Below, piece by piece: positions 1 to 8,240 of a stretch of DNA of 52,632 nucleotides; position 1 is the stretch's first letter; each line of letters starts with the position of its first letter. The stretch is from Epulopiscium sp. Nele67-Bin005. GTDB lineage: Bacteria; Bacillota; Clostridia; Lachnospirales; Cellulosilyticaceae. The stretch lies in assembly GCA_002007365.1 (NCBI GenBank), contig LNZR01000084.1, positions 1 through 52,632 on the forward strand. Reading direction: 5' to 3'. Position numbers and translations under genes: made by a program. The notes under the pieces were generated by a model, which did no database searches, was not told the DNA's origin, and saw only the letters and a program-made list of their open reading frames with translations.

Positions 1-48
1 ACAGTTAAAGAAAAAATGGAACTTTTCGGATCTGTAAACCAAGCTTAA
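1..48 (+). CDS. 3' end of an unidentified gene
   Basis: An open frame runs in from the left edge and stops with TAA at 46-48. Only the last 15 residues (TVKEKMELFGSVNQA) are present, too few to assign a family. A rho-independent terminator follows within about 10 bases, which supports this being a real gene end. The product is unknown. Confidence 0.6.
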   Translation, partial: TVKEKMELFGSVNQA

Positions 49-58
49 TTATATACAA

Positions 59-97
59 AAATAACATCTTGCTTCTTAAGTAGGGTGTTATTTTTTT
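59..97 (+). terminator. Rho-independent terminator
   Basis: A stem of AATAACA(T)C against GGTGTTATT, with an AT-rich loop, is followed by seven T residues. It ends the partial gene at the left edge and lies between that gene and the convergent acidic membrane protein. Confidence 0.7.
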
Positions 98-146
98 GCA
101 TCAAAAAAGACGCTCCTAAGAACGCCTTTTGGGATATTTGTGAAAC

Positions 147-563
147 TTATTTAGATTTTTTCTCGTCAGAACCTTTTTTATCTTCAGATTTAGTTTCTTC
201 TTTTTTAGTTTCGTCAGACTTAATTTCTTCTTTGATTTCTTCTTTGATTTCTGCAGGAGTCGCAACATCTTCTACAGTAGGAAGCTCAACATATTCAATT
301 TCCTCATCTTCCTCTTCAAAAATATCATCAAATAAATCATCGTCATCATCTAAATCATCATCATCAAAGTACTCATAATATTCTTCAATATCTTCATCTT
401 CTTTAGATTTTAACCAGATAATAATTGCTGCCAAAACTGCAACACTACTAACTGCAACAGCAACCCATTTACAAACACAAGGTTTTTGTTTTTCTACAAC
501 AGTAGCTACCCCTAATTTTTCTTTTACTTCTTGAACAACTCTATCCATTTCTTTTTTACTCAT
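147..563 (-). CDS. Acidic single-pass membrane protein
   Basis: No family recognised. The 138-residue product has a short cytoplasmic-type head that looks helical (residues 1-25), a CVCKW segment, one hydrophobic transmembrane stretch at about residues 31-52, and then a very acidic tail with runs of D and E (about 55-90). The end is Lys/Glu-rich and low in complexity. The start is supported by AGGAGATG just upstream. Proteins with one membrane segment and a charged tail are common near envelope genes in Firmicutes, but nothing here gives a function. The opposite strand carries a Ser-rich open frame that is only the antisense of the acidic codons. Confidence 0.75.
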   Translation of the reverse strand: MSKKEMDRVVQEVKEKLGVATVVEKQKPCVCKWVAVAVSSVAVLAAIIIWLKSKEDEDIEEYYEYFDDDDLDDDDDLFDDIFEEEDEEIEYVELPTVEDVATPAEIKEEIKEEIKSDETKKEETKSEDKKGSDEKKSK

Positions 564-874
564 ATTTTCATCTCCTAACTATTGTGGTTAAAGTTCTAAT
601 GTTTATTATATCATACTTTTAATGTTAGTTTAACTTATTTTATTTAAATTATTCTCCAAAAATATTTTTTGTTAAGCTTGGCAACAAATTCAGCATTTAT
701 ATACAATTGTCTAAGTTTAAATATATTGCATAATCCCGAAAATTTAATTTTACTTACCTTATAATATAGCCAATCTACTAAATTTTTAATCCTATACAAA
801 TAAAAATTAGTTGATATCTACAAAAATTAGTAGTATAATCTATTTATATTTTATATTTAGGAGGAATTTTTACA
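564..874. other. Divergent intergenic region
   Basis: These 311 bases separate the acidic membrane protein (minus strand) from the aldo/keto reductase (plus strand). They hold a good sigma-A promoter for the right-hand gene at 812-840. The rest is AT-rich without open frames, terminators or a recognisable riboswitch. Confidence 0.6.
812..840 (+). promoter_or_regulatory. Sigma-A promoter of the aldo/keto reductase gene
   Basis: TTGATA at 812-817, a 17-base spacer and a perfect TATAAT at 835-840. Transcription would begin near 847, giving a leader of about 28 bases with AGGAGG before the ATG at 875. The CTAC and GTAG pieces in the spacer form a weak inverted repeat that might be an operator. 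Confidence 0.7.
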
Positions 875-2080
875 ATGCAATATCGAGAACTTAAAAAAAC
901 TGGTGAAAAAATTTCCGTTTTAGGGTATGGAGGAATGCGATTTCCACAAAAAAACGGGAAAATTGATGTCAATTTAACAAAAGCTCAAATGCTCTATGCA
1001 ATCGACCATGGCGTAAATTATTTGGATACAGCTTGGCTATATCATAAAGGGACTAGTGAAAGTTTTTTGGGTGAACACATACTCAAAAATGGTTATCGTG
1101 AAAAAGTAAATATCGCCACAAAATTACCTTGTCCTCTAATAAATAAACCTTCACAATTTGATGAATATTTTTCAAAACAACGCGCAAAATTACAAGTTGA
1201 AGTAATTGATTTTTATTTGCTTCATGCACTAGATGGATTAATTTTTGATAAAATGGTAAATATGGGTATTTTTAATTTTTTAGAGAAGCTCAAAAAAGAG
1301 AAAAAGGTTCGTTATATCGGATTTTCATATCATGGAAACGCTGAAGATTTTATTCGCATTATTGATAGTTATGACTGGGATTTTGCACAAGTACAATTTA
1401 ATATTATAGATGAAACTTTTCAAGCTGGAATAAATGGAATTAGGTATGCATATTCCAAAGATATTTCTGTTTTTGTTATGGAACCATTGAGGGGAGGGAC
1501 TTTAGTTGGAAAATTGCCAAAGCCAGTTGAACGTTTATATGCCTCTGCTCCTGTCCAACACGATGCCGCAGACTGGGCATTACGCTGGATTTTAAATCAT
1601 AAAGAAGTTACAATGTTGATGTCAGGAATGAACGATATTACCCACATAAAAAATAATATTCAAACTGCTAGCACTTCATTTGCTGGAGGATTAACCAAAG
1701 AAGAACGCATAATTATAAAAAAAGTTCGTCACATTTACAACAAAATGTTAACTGTAAAATGTACAGGTTGTGGATATTGTATGCCATGCCCTGCACAAAT
1801 TAATATTCCAAATGCATTTAAAGCTCTCAACGATAAAAATATGTTTGGAGGCTATCGCTCAAACGTTGATTATATGTTACAAGCTGGAATTCAGACAAAA
1901 GATGGGAAGGCTCATTGGGCAAGTAGCTGTCTTCACTGTGGAAAATGTGAAAGAGCTTGTCCACAATTTTTACCTGTTCAAGAAGATTTAAAAAAAGTTA
2001 CGGCTAAATTTGAAAATGTTGATGCAAAAGTTATTTCTAAATTAGGGCGTATCATTCTCAAAAATCCAGTAAAAAAATAA
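875..2080 (+). CDS. Aldo/keto reductase with C-terminal 2x[4Fe-4S] ferredoxin domain
   Basis: 401 residues. The N-terminal part is an aldo/keto reductase TIM barrel: GYGGMRFP opens it, and the catalytic tetrad candidates D51, Y56 and K83 are in LDTAWLYH and ATK. The C-terminal part carries two ferredoxin-like clusters, C296-x2-C-x2-C-x3-C and C352-x2-C-x2-C-x3-C, each followed by proline as expected for [4Fe-4S] ligands. This architecture is common in strict anaerobes and suggests electrons come from, or go to, ferredoxin as well as NAD(P)H. The substrate cannot be told. The start has AGGAGG 9-10 bases upstream. The gene appears monocistronic behind its own promoter. Confidence 0.9.
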   Translation: MQYRELKKTGEKISVLGYGGMRFPQKNGKIDVNLTKAQMLYAIDHGVNYLDTAWLYHKGTSESFLGEHILKNGYREKVNIATKLPCPLINKPSQFDEYFSKQRAKLQVEVIDFYLLHALDGLIFDKMVNMGIFNFLEKLKKEKKVRYIGFSYHGNAEDFIRIIDSYDWDFAQVQFNIIDETFQAGINGIRYAYSKDISVFVMEPLRGGTLVGKLPKPVERLYASAPVQHDAADWALRWILNHKEVTMLMSGMNDITHIKNNIQTASTSFAGGLTKEERIIIKKVRHIYNKMLTVKCTGCGYCMPCPAQINIPNAFKALNDKNMFGGYRSNVDYMLQAGIQTKDGKAHWASSCLHCGKCERACPQFLPVQEDLKKVTAKFENVDAKVISKLGRIILKNPVKK

Positions 2081-2192
2081 ATTTAAATTTTGGTAATATC
2101 CCCAATTTTTAACGCCAACATATTTGTATATTTGCTCCTCTTTAATCTTATACTAACTTAGTAAATTAAAGTTGCTAAAGGAGAGAAAGAAT

Positions 2193-2780
2193 ATGCAAAA
2201 AAGACGGATATTTTCAATTGTTACACTGGTATTAATTTTTGGGGCAGGGTTTAATCAAACTATGGCAGGAGCGATGATGAGTTCTATTCGTGCCAACATA
2301 AAATACGATTACAAATATTGGCTAGATGGCAAAATTATTTTGGCTGGAAAACCTGCAATTATCTATGATAACGTAGTTTATGTTCCACTTAACGATTTAG
2401 CCAGAACCCTTGGTTACAACACTGCAGTACAAGGTGATGGAGCAACTCTTACAAGTCCAGGAACGCCTTCATTACCAGTGCCTCCAAGTGGCCAAGCAAC
2501 AGATATTTTAATAAATCGTGCAATAATTTCAGCAATTGATTTTTCATCTAACCAAATTACGGTTTATCCCGAAAATAGCCCAAATAATTTAATTAGATTA
2601 AATGTTACACCAAGTACAAGAATTACGTATGGTACAAATAGTTCAAATGCTAATTTTGTAGATTTAGCTCCTGGAATGGTTGTTAGAGCTTTACATTCGC
2701 CAGCCGTTTCAAAATCAAATCCACCACAAGCAAATGCTACATCTATAACAATTTTAAGCACACCAATTCAACCTAGATAA
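2193..2780 (+). CDS. Secreted protein with copper-amine-oxidase-like stalk domain
   Basis: 195 residues from the ATG at 2193, chosen because AAAGGAGAG lies just before it; an in-frame TTG at 2172 would put the ribosome site inside the gene. Residues 1-25 form a signal peptide (KRR, hydrophobic core, cut near TMAG). Residues about 40-75 (LDGKIIL...VYVPLNDLARTLGY) resemble the copper amine oxidase N-terminal or stalk domain found on many clostridial exported proteins. A proline-rich linker leads to a beta-rich C-terminal domain of unknown role. Likely a cell-surface protein; its function is unknown. Confidence 0.8.
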   Translation: MQKRRIFSIVTLVLIFGAGFNQTMAGAMMSSIRANIKYDYKYWLDGKIILAGKPAIIYDNVVYVPLNDLARTLGYNTAVQGDGATLTSPGTPSLPVPPSGQATDILINRAIISAIDFSSNQITVYPENSPNNLIRLNVTPSTRITYGTNSSNANFVDLAPGMVVRALHSPAVSKSNPPQANATSITILSTPIQPR

Positions 2781-2783
2781 CAC

Positions 2784-2820
2784 AAAAAAACCTGCTTTTT
2801 ATAAGCAGGTTTAATTTTTT
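2784..2820. terminator. Bidirectional rho-independent terminator
   Basis: Perfect stem AAACCTGCTT / AAGCAGGTTT with an A run on the left and a T run on the right, so it can end both the secreted-protein gene (plus strand) and glgA (minus strand), whose stop codon touches it. Confidence 0.85.
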
Positions 2821-4438
2821 ATGCTGGATAAAATAAATTTGTTGTATCAGTTTCAGAAGCACCAGTTACTTCTTGAGTAGAAACATTTTCTTCTACAACA
2901 TTTTGTGTAGAATTAACTTCTTGAGTTACATCTTGTTCAGCAACTTCTTCTGTCAAATCTCCATCTCTTCCCAAAATATGGTTATATAAATCTAAATATT
3001 TAGTAGCAGAGTCAGCCCAACCAAAATGAGAAATCATACAATTATACTGAACTTGAGTATAGTGTCCATTTGGTTGATTACTATTGTTATCAAAGCATTT
3101 AGAAGCTTCTTTAACTTTTTGATATAACCAATATCCGTTATATTCTTCAAACTCAAAACCACGACCTTCACGAGTCTCATAATTATAGTGAGAAACTGTA
3201 TCTTTAAGCCCACCAGTTTTTCTAACAATTGGAACAGACCCATAACGCATTGCGATAAGTTGTCCCAGTCCACATGGCTCAAATGCTGATGGCATTAAGA
3301 ACGCATCTGATGCTGCATAAATTTTGTGAGATAACTCAACATTAAAGTCTGGGAAATATACAGCTCTTCCTGCATATTCATGAGCAAAATGTTTGAACAT
3401 ATTTTCGTACTCTTCTTCACCAGTTCCAAGCACTACAAACTGTACATTAAGCTCCATAATTTTATCCATTACCCATCTATCTTCAACAACTTGCTTCATA
3501 AGGTCTAACCCTTTTTGATCGCTAAGTCTTGTAATCATAGCAATCATCATAGTGTTATCATCTTGATTTAAACCGTATGCTTTTTGGAACTCACGTTTAT
3601 TAACAACTTTTTTATTAATTTGTTTTGCTCCATAATTTTGCCAGATTTTAGCATCAGTTTCTGGGTTAAATTCCTCTAAATCAATTCCATTTAAAATTCC
3701 TGTTAATCTCCAATATAATTGATTACGTAAAAGTCCATCAAGTCCACAACCAAAATCTGGAGTTTTAATTTCATCAACATAACTTGGACTAACTGTTGTA
3801 ATGTGGTCAGCGTATAAAAGTCCAGCTTTCATATAGCTTGCCCCACCGTTAAACTCAAGTTTATCAGGTGATAAATAGCTTCTTGTAAGCTCAAGTGTAT
3901 CAAGAGCATAAGGAGGGAAAATCCCTTGGAATTTCATGTTATGAATTGTGAATAAAGTTTTAATATTCTTATATTCCTGTCTCCAAGAATACTTATCTTT
4001 TAACAATAAACAAATTGGCCCTGTTTGCCAGTCATTACAGTGAATAACGTCTGGATAAAAATCTAACCAATGGAATGACTCAAGAACTGCTTTACAGAAA
4101 AATGCAAATCTCTCAAAATCATCATCATATCCATATAAACCTTCTCTGTTGAAATAATTGTCAAAATTATCTTTAAAGAAGTATGTAGTCACCTCTTTTT
4201 TATCTTCAAAAACTTCTACATACTGGTCACGCCAATCTAATTGCATCGGGAAGTTAGCAACAGGTTCATTTGCTTCAAATTTACCTCTAACCCCTTGATA
4301 ATAAGGCATAGCAACTCTTACATCTACCCCTTGTTTAATTAATTCTTTTGGTAAAGCTCCAACAACATCAGCAAGTCCACCAGTTTTTGCATATGGTGCA
4401 ACTTCACTAGATACAAATAAACATTTTAACTTCTCCAT
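2819..4438 (-). CDS. glgA: Glycogen synthase (ADP-glucose type, GT5)
   Basis: 539 residues. Transfers glucose from ADP-glucose to growing alpha-1,4-glucan in the cytoplasm. The N-terminal GT5 signature is clear: FVSSEVAPYAKTGGLADVVGALP, containing the KTGGL nucleotide-sugar loop. The C-terminal GT-B half has the ITRLSDQKGLDL and PSAFEPCGLGQLIAMRYGSVPIVRKTGGL segments that bind the donor. Usual bacterial GlgA is about 475-490 residues; this one has an extra Thr/Glu/Val-rich tail of about 50 residues after NHILGRD, unlike the enzyme core. GGAGGAG lies before the ATG. No glgC, glgB or glgP is next to it, so it is not in a glycogen operon here. Confidence 0.95.
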   Translation of the reverse strand: MEKLKCLFVSSEVAPYAKTGGLADVVGALPKELIKQGVDVRVAMPYYQGVRGKFEANEPVANFPMQLDWRDQYVEVFEDKKEVTTYFFKDNFDNYFNREGLYGYDDDFERFAFFCKAVLESFHWLDFYPDVIHCNDWQTGPICLLLKDKYSWRQEYKNIKTLFTIHNMKFQGIFPPYALDTLELTRSYLSPDKLEFNGGASYMKAGLLYADHITTVSPSYVDEIKTPDFGCGLDGLLRNQLYWRLTGILNGIDLEEFNPETDAKIWQNYGAKQINKKVVNKREFQKAYGLNQDDNTMMIAMITRLSDQKGLDLMKQVVEDRWVMDKIMELNVQFVVLGTGEEEYENMFKHFAHEYAGRAVYFPDFNVELSHKIYAASDAFLMPSAFEPCGLGQLIAMRYGSVPIVRKTGGLKDTVSHYNYETREGRGFEFEEYNGYWLYQKVKEASKCFDNNSNQPNGHYTQVQYNCMISHFGWADSATKYLDLYNHILGRDGDLTEEVAEQDVTQEVNSTQNVVEENVSTQEVTGASETDTTNLFYPA

Positions 4439-4661
4439 ATTTTATCTCTCCTCCATTTTTAGTTAGTGATTTTTCACAATGAATTTAAACTTAGACAATT
4501 TTTTTATAGAATATATCTGAAAATAACTTTGGACATTACGATACAACTTCTGTTTTTATAACTTAATTATATTTTTCAACAGATTTTTTAGCAATATTGC
4601 ACTAAAAATTATATTTTCACGTCTTTTAACTTTATTGTACTTTATTTTACCAAAAATATCA

Positions 4662-4706
4662 AGACAAAAAATAAGGAAATTACCTACAATTTCTTATTTT
4701 TTGTCT
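4662..4706 (-). terminator. Terminator of the MPN-LysM gene
   Basis: A perfect 14-base arm pair (AGACAAAAAATAAG at 4662-4675 and its complement at 4693-4706), extended inward by further pairs. It lies just downstream of the minus-strand gene that ends at 4727. Confidence 0.75.
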
Positions 4707-4726
4707 AATTTAAGTATTATTTAACT

Positions 4727-6145
4727 TTAGTCTTCAATCAATATTTTTAATTTTTGTCCAACACTAATATGGTCACCATTTTCAATGTTATTCCAAGTAC
4801 TGATATCTCTTGCACGTAGCTCTGTTTTAAAGTACTCAACACTTATACTACGAAGAGTATCACCAGGCTCTACTGTATAAATTACATAATTTCCTTCGTC
4901 CTCAACTGCATCAGATAAAGCTTCCTCAGCCTCCTCTTTTTCATCAGATTTAGCTGTTTCTTCTTTTTTATCATCTTCCTTAGCTGTTTCTTCCTCTTTC
5001 ACTTCTTCTTTCTCGTCTTCTTTTATATCTTCTTTAGCCGTTTCATTAGGCTCGTCCACTTTTTCTGTATCGTCAGTATCATCAGCTGTTTCAGCAGAAG
5101 TTGTAGCAGTTTCTTCCTTTATATTGTCATCTTCTACGTTATCAACTTCATCAACAGCATCATCTTCCACTTCCATCTCATCAGAAATAGCAGCAATTGC
5201 TGAATTATCAGAAAGACTTCCACTTGTAGGTTCAAATGAATATTGTTGAGTAATATTATCCTCTACTTCATTTGCACTAGCTGCCTGAAATGCTGGCAAT
5301 GATGGCTGACTAAATTCTCCTCCATCAGACATTCTTGTTAAAATTGCTCCTGCTGCAAGCAAAATTAAACAACCTGCAACTACTGTAAAATTAGTCTTTT
5401 GACGTGTTTCATACTCATGTTTACGGCGATTTCCAATTTCTCTAAATTGCTTCACAACAGTATCCTCAACTTCCTCTTTTTCACCAACAACAAATGGATT
5501 ATCAAGCATATAACGTTGCATACAAGGGTTTTTATCATAATACAAATAGTACCCTGTTTGCTCTTTTAATTCACCGTTATCATACGCATAAAATGTTTCA
5601 ATTTTATTTACTGGGTCAACTAAAAGTAAAAGTGTATAATTTTCATTAAACAAAGTTTTGTGAGTTTTTATTTCTTTATTAGTGAGCATAGTTCCATACC
5701 CAGGCTGAGTATGTACCCAACCCAAAATATCGCCACCTGGAAAATACTCTTCTTTAGCACTCAAAATCGCTTGAATTGCACCTTCTCCAACCCATTCTTC
5801 TCCTGGTTGCAAAAGTGCAGGGTCAATAGGAATTATCCCACAAACAACGTGTTCACGAGAATCTTCATAAAACTGACCAACAATTACAGCTGCTTGCTCC
5901 TTAGACGTTTCCAGTTTGGCATATTGATACAAATAAGTATATGCGTAGTCCTCTATGTACACAAGGTACTCGCAATCGTCAGTATCACCTATAGGTCTTG
6001 CCGAATCGATGTTATTTATTAAATTATCCAGTAAATCTTTGCTAGAATTTTGCACTTGCTCGCTAGTACCTTGCTCAGTTTCTTGTGAGTCTTCTTGATT
6101 TATACCATTTTTTGTATTTTTTGGTTCATAATTTGTTGTTCCCAT
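4727..6145 (-). CDS. MPN/JAB-domain, transmembrane, LysM protein
   Basis: 472 residues from the ATG at 6145, which has AAGGAG before it. A longer frame to 6187 is rejected because a TATAAT -10 box (6179-6184) overlaps its first codons. Residues about 58-205 look like a JAB1/MPN domain: E83 in KEQAAVIVGQ, then GWVHTQPGYGTMLTNKE, which corresponds to the JAMM motif HxHPx7SxxD. The second His is Q147, Ser is T155 and Asp is E158, so the zinc site looks lost. A transmembrane helix follows at about 253-270, then about 150 residues of acidic Glu/Asp/Thr linker, and a C-terminal LysM at about 422-471 (YTVEPGDTLRSIS...). This gives an internal MPN domain and an external peptidoglycan-binding LysM. 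Function unknown; envelope or sporulation scaffolding is inference. Confidence 0.8.
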   Translation of the reverse strand: MGTTNYEPKNTKNGINQEDSQETEQGTSEQVQNSSKDLLDNLINNIDSARPIGDTDDCEYLVYIEDYAYTYLYQYAKLETSKEQAAVIVGQFYEDSREHVVCGIIPIDPALLQPGEEWVGEGAIQAILSAKEEYFPGGDILGWVHTQPGYGTMLTNKEIKTHKTLFNENYTLLLLVDPVNKIETFYAYDNGELKEQTGYYLYYDKNPCMQRYMLDNPFVVGEKEEVEDTVVKQFREIGNRRKHEYETRQKTNFTVVAGCLILLAAGAILTRMSDGGEFSQPSLPAFQAASANEVEDNITQQYSFEPTSGSLSDNSAIAAISDEMEVEDDAVDEVDNVEDDNIKEETATTSAETADDTDDTEKVDEPNETAKEDIKEDEKEEVKEEETAKEDDKKEETAKSDEKEEAEEALSDAVEDEGNYVIYTVEPGDTLRSISVEYFKTELRARDISTWNNIENGDHISVGQKLKILIED

Positions 6146-6178
6146 TTGTATTCTCCTTCCATTTTCTTCCATGATTTT

Positions 6179-6184
6179 ATTATA
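6179..6184 (-). promoter_or_regulatory. -10 box upstream of the MPN-LysM gene
   Basis: A perfect TATAAT on the minus strand, about 35 bases before the chosen start at 6145. No convincing -35 is seen. It overlaps the first codons of the longer open frame, which helps to fix the start. Confidence 0.45.
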
Positions 6185-6356
6185 CACTACTTAAAAGGAA
6201 AAATTTAACTTTTTTTGTCGGCAACACCCATTTTTTTATCTTTTTATTTTTACATTATTTTACAATTAAAGTAAGAAAAAAATTAATTTCCATAAATTAA
6301 CAAGTTTACTTTTTGAAAAAATGGTAAATACTATATATTGAAGGTGGTGGCAACTC

Positions 6357-6953
6357 ATGCTTGAAAATAATAAAATAACAAAAACTGTACCCAAATATAT
6401 AAATACGAATGATCCAAACAATTTCCATGACTTTTGTCGATTACTAAACCAATACTTTGACACCTATTTACCGCAACATCGTCATGAATTAGTTTTAATT
6501 TGTATTGGAACAGACCGAGCAACTGGGGATAGTTTAGGTCCTCTTATTGGATATAAATTAAAAGATTTAAAATATACAAATATTAAAATTTATGGAACTC
6601 TTGATGAACCTGTTCATGCAAAAAATTTACATGATACAATTATCCATGTCCAAAAAACTCACCCTCATGCACTAGTCATCTCAATTGATGCGTGTCTAGG
6701 AAGTGTACAAAATATTGGTTGTGTATCAATCGGCGAAGGCTCAATAAGACCAGGAGCTGGAGTTCAAAAAGAATTACCAGCCGTTGGAGATTTGCACATA
6801 ATAGGCATTGTAAATCTAAGCAGTGCAATGAATATGTCAGTTTTACAAAATACAAGGCTATCAGTCGTAATGAAAATGGCAGACCTAATAGCATCTGGAG
6901 TTCGTCACTGTAGTTGGGTATATTCTCACAAAAATAAACTTCAGAATAGATAA
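6357..6953 (+). CDS. yyaC: Spore protease-like protein YyaC (DUF1256)
   Basis: 198 residues. Belongs to the YyaC/DUF1256 family, related in fold to the germination protease Gpr and hydrogenase maturation proteases. The family hallmarks are present: LVLICIGTDRATGDSLGPLIG near residues 44-64, SIDACLG at about 106, and PAVGDLHIIGIVN with SVVMKMADLI toward the end. YyaC is made during sporulation in Bacillus; its exact substrate is unknown. The GGTGG-rich ribosome site precedes the ATG. It is a single gene facing away from the MPN-LysM gene, and its presence supports an endospore former. Confidence 0.9.
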   Translation: MLENNKITKTVPKYINTNDPNNFHDFCRLLNQYFDTYLPQHRHELVLICIGTDRATGDSLGPLIGYKLKDLKYTNIKIYGTLDEPVHAKNLHDTIIHVQKTHPHALVISIDACLGSVQNIGCVSIGEGSIRPGAGVQKELPAVGDLHIIGIVNLSSAMNMSVLQNTRLSVVMKMADLIASGVRHCSWVYSHKNKLQNR

Positions 6954-7065
6954 AAAGTTTTAATTTTTATATTGGTATTTTTCAGATAAGATTTATGGGT
7001 ACTATTTGAACAATATAAAGAAATTTTGAATTGAAATAATATATATTTTTTATTTTAATCACAAA

Positions 7066-7100
7066 AAAGCTACCAAATAAATTTTTATATTTGATAGCAC
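7066..7100 (-). terminator. Terminator of the OYE-family gene
   Basis: Imperfect stem GCTACCAAATA against ATTTGATAGC with an AT-rich loop and a run of T on the minus-strand side, directly after the minus-strand gene ending at 7106. Confidence 0.65.
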
Positions 7101-7105
7101 AATTT

Positions 7106-8188
7106 TTATTTAAACACAACACAATAATTGCCGTTTGGAGTTCTACACTTAGAGCATCTTACACATTTTGCTTTTTCCACATTGCCATTTTGCCATCTAC
7201 TAATTAAATTTGGCTCTGCTAAAAGTGGTCTTGATATCGCAAAAAACTTGATAGATGTACTATTTGCAACATGATTAATAGTTTCTAAATTACTAAATCC
7301 TCCTACCGTAATTATTGGTAGTTGTACATATTTTGCAAGCTCTTTGGCATATTCAATAAAATAACCTTCCTTTTGAATTGCAAAATTATCAAAAACTTCA
7401 CCAGTCATGCCTTTGGCTTTTCCATGAATATTCCCAGAAAGCTCAATAGCATCAACCCCAATTTCCTCTAGCTTTTTACATACTTCTATAACATCATTAA
7501 ATTTTAATCCATCGTCCATAAAGTCTGTTGCAGTAATTTTAACCCAAATAGGAAACTCCAAACCAACTTTTTCTCTCATAGCCTCATATATTTCAATCAA
7601 AAATCTACTTCTATTCTCCAAATTTCCACCGTATTCATCAGTTCTTTTATTCAAATTTGGACTCAAAAATTGATTAATCAAATAAGTATGAGCCGAGTGA
7701 ATTTCAATTCCATCAAACCCAGAAGCCTTGGCACGTCTAGCACTCTCACCAAAAGCTTCTACCACTAATTTAATTTCTTCTTTAGTCATCTCTTTGCCAA
7801 GTGTCCCCGTAGATGGTTCTTTTATAGAGCTTGGTGCAAAAATAATTCTTTCTCCAATATTATAAGTAGTTTTTGTTCCTCCATAAGCCACCTGTAATAC
7901 AACTTTTGAACCATGTTTATGAATATTATCTGTCAAAACTTTATATTCATCTATAAAACTATCTTCATAAATTCCCATCATTCCAGCGTTCGGCTTTTCA
8001 TCAGCCAAAATATTTGCATAACCTGTAATTATAATTCCAACTGCTCCTTTTGCAAGATTTTCATAAACTTGACTAAGGGGTGGTGTTAGATGCCCAGTTT
8101 CTGTTGCCAAATTTTCCCACGTAGCACTTCTAATAAAGTGATTTTTAGATTTAATTTTTCCAATAATTACCTCATTAAATAAATTCAT
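7106..8188 (-). CDS. NADH:flavin oxidoreductase, Old Yellow Enzyme family
   Basis: 360 residues, one FMN-binding TIM barrel. Seen: the substrate/FMN segment GFDGIEIHSAHTYLINQFLSP with the following NKRTDEYGGNLENRSRF block typical of the family, and a late phosphate-binding segment ITVGGFS. The C-terminal end has C-x2-C-x2-C-x6-C, reminiscent of the iron-sulfur motif of the long 2,4-dienoyl-CoA reductase subfamily, but the protein stops there and has no FAD/NAD half. The electron donor and substrate are not evident. The start has GAGGGGAG upstream. It lies 52 bases downstream of pgi, with a terminator between. Confidence 0.9.
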   Translation of the reverse strand: MNLFNEVIIGKIKSKNHFIRSATWENLATETGHLTPPLSQVYENLAKGAVGIIITGYANILADEKPNAGMMGIYEDSFIDEYKVLTDNIHKHGSKVVLQVAYGGTKTTYNIGERIIFAPSSIKEPSTGTLGKEMTKEEIKLVVEAFGESARRAKASGFDGIEIHSAHTYLINQFLSPNLNKRTDEYGGNLENRSRFLIEIYEAMREKVGLEFPIWVKITATDFMDDGLKFNDVIEVCKKLEEIGVDAIELSGNIHGKAKGMTGEVFDNFAIQKEGYFIEYAKELAKYVQLPIITVGGFSNLETINHVANSTSIKFFAISRPLLAEPNLISRWQNGNVEKAKCVRCSKCRTPNGNYCVVFK

Positions 8189-8202
8189 ATTGTTCTCCCC
8201 TC

Positions 8203-8232
8203 AAAAAAAGGCCAACCCCTAAAGGCTAGCCT
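8203..8232 (-). terminator. Terminator between pgi and the OYE gene
   Basis: Stem GGCTAGCCT-type arms at 8224-8232 and 8210-8218 (two G-U pairs) with a five-base loop, followed on the minus strand by a T run. Read-through may feed the downstream oxidoreductase, since no separate promoter is clear. Confidence 0.7.
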
Positions 8233-8240
8233 GTTAAAAA

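Noticed and set aside
85-378. Plus-strand Ser-rich ORF of 97 residues
   Set aside because: It is the antisense of the acidic tail of the minus-strand membrane protein; no ribosome site.
4736-6187. Longer start (6187) for the MPN-LysM protein
   Set aside because: The -10 TATAAT lies on its first codons and the better ribosome site is before the ATG at 6145.
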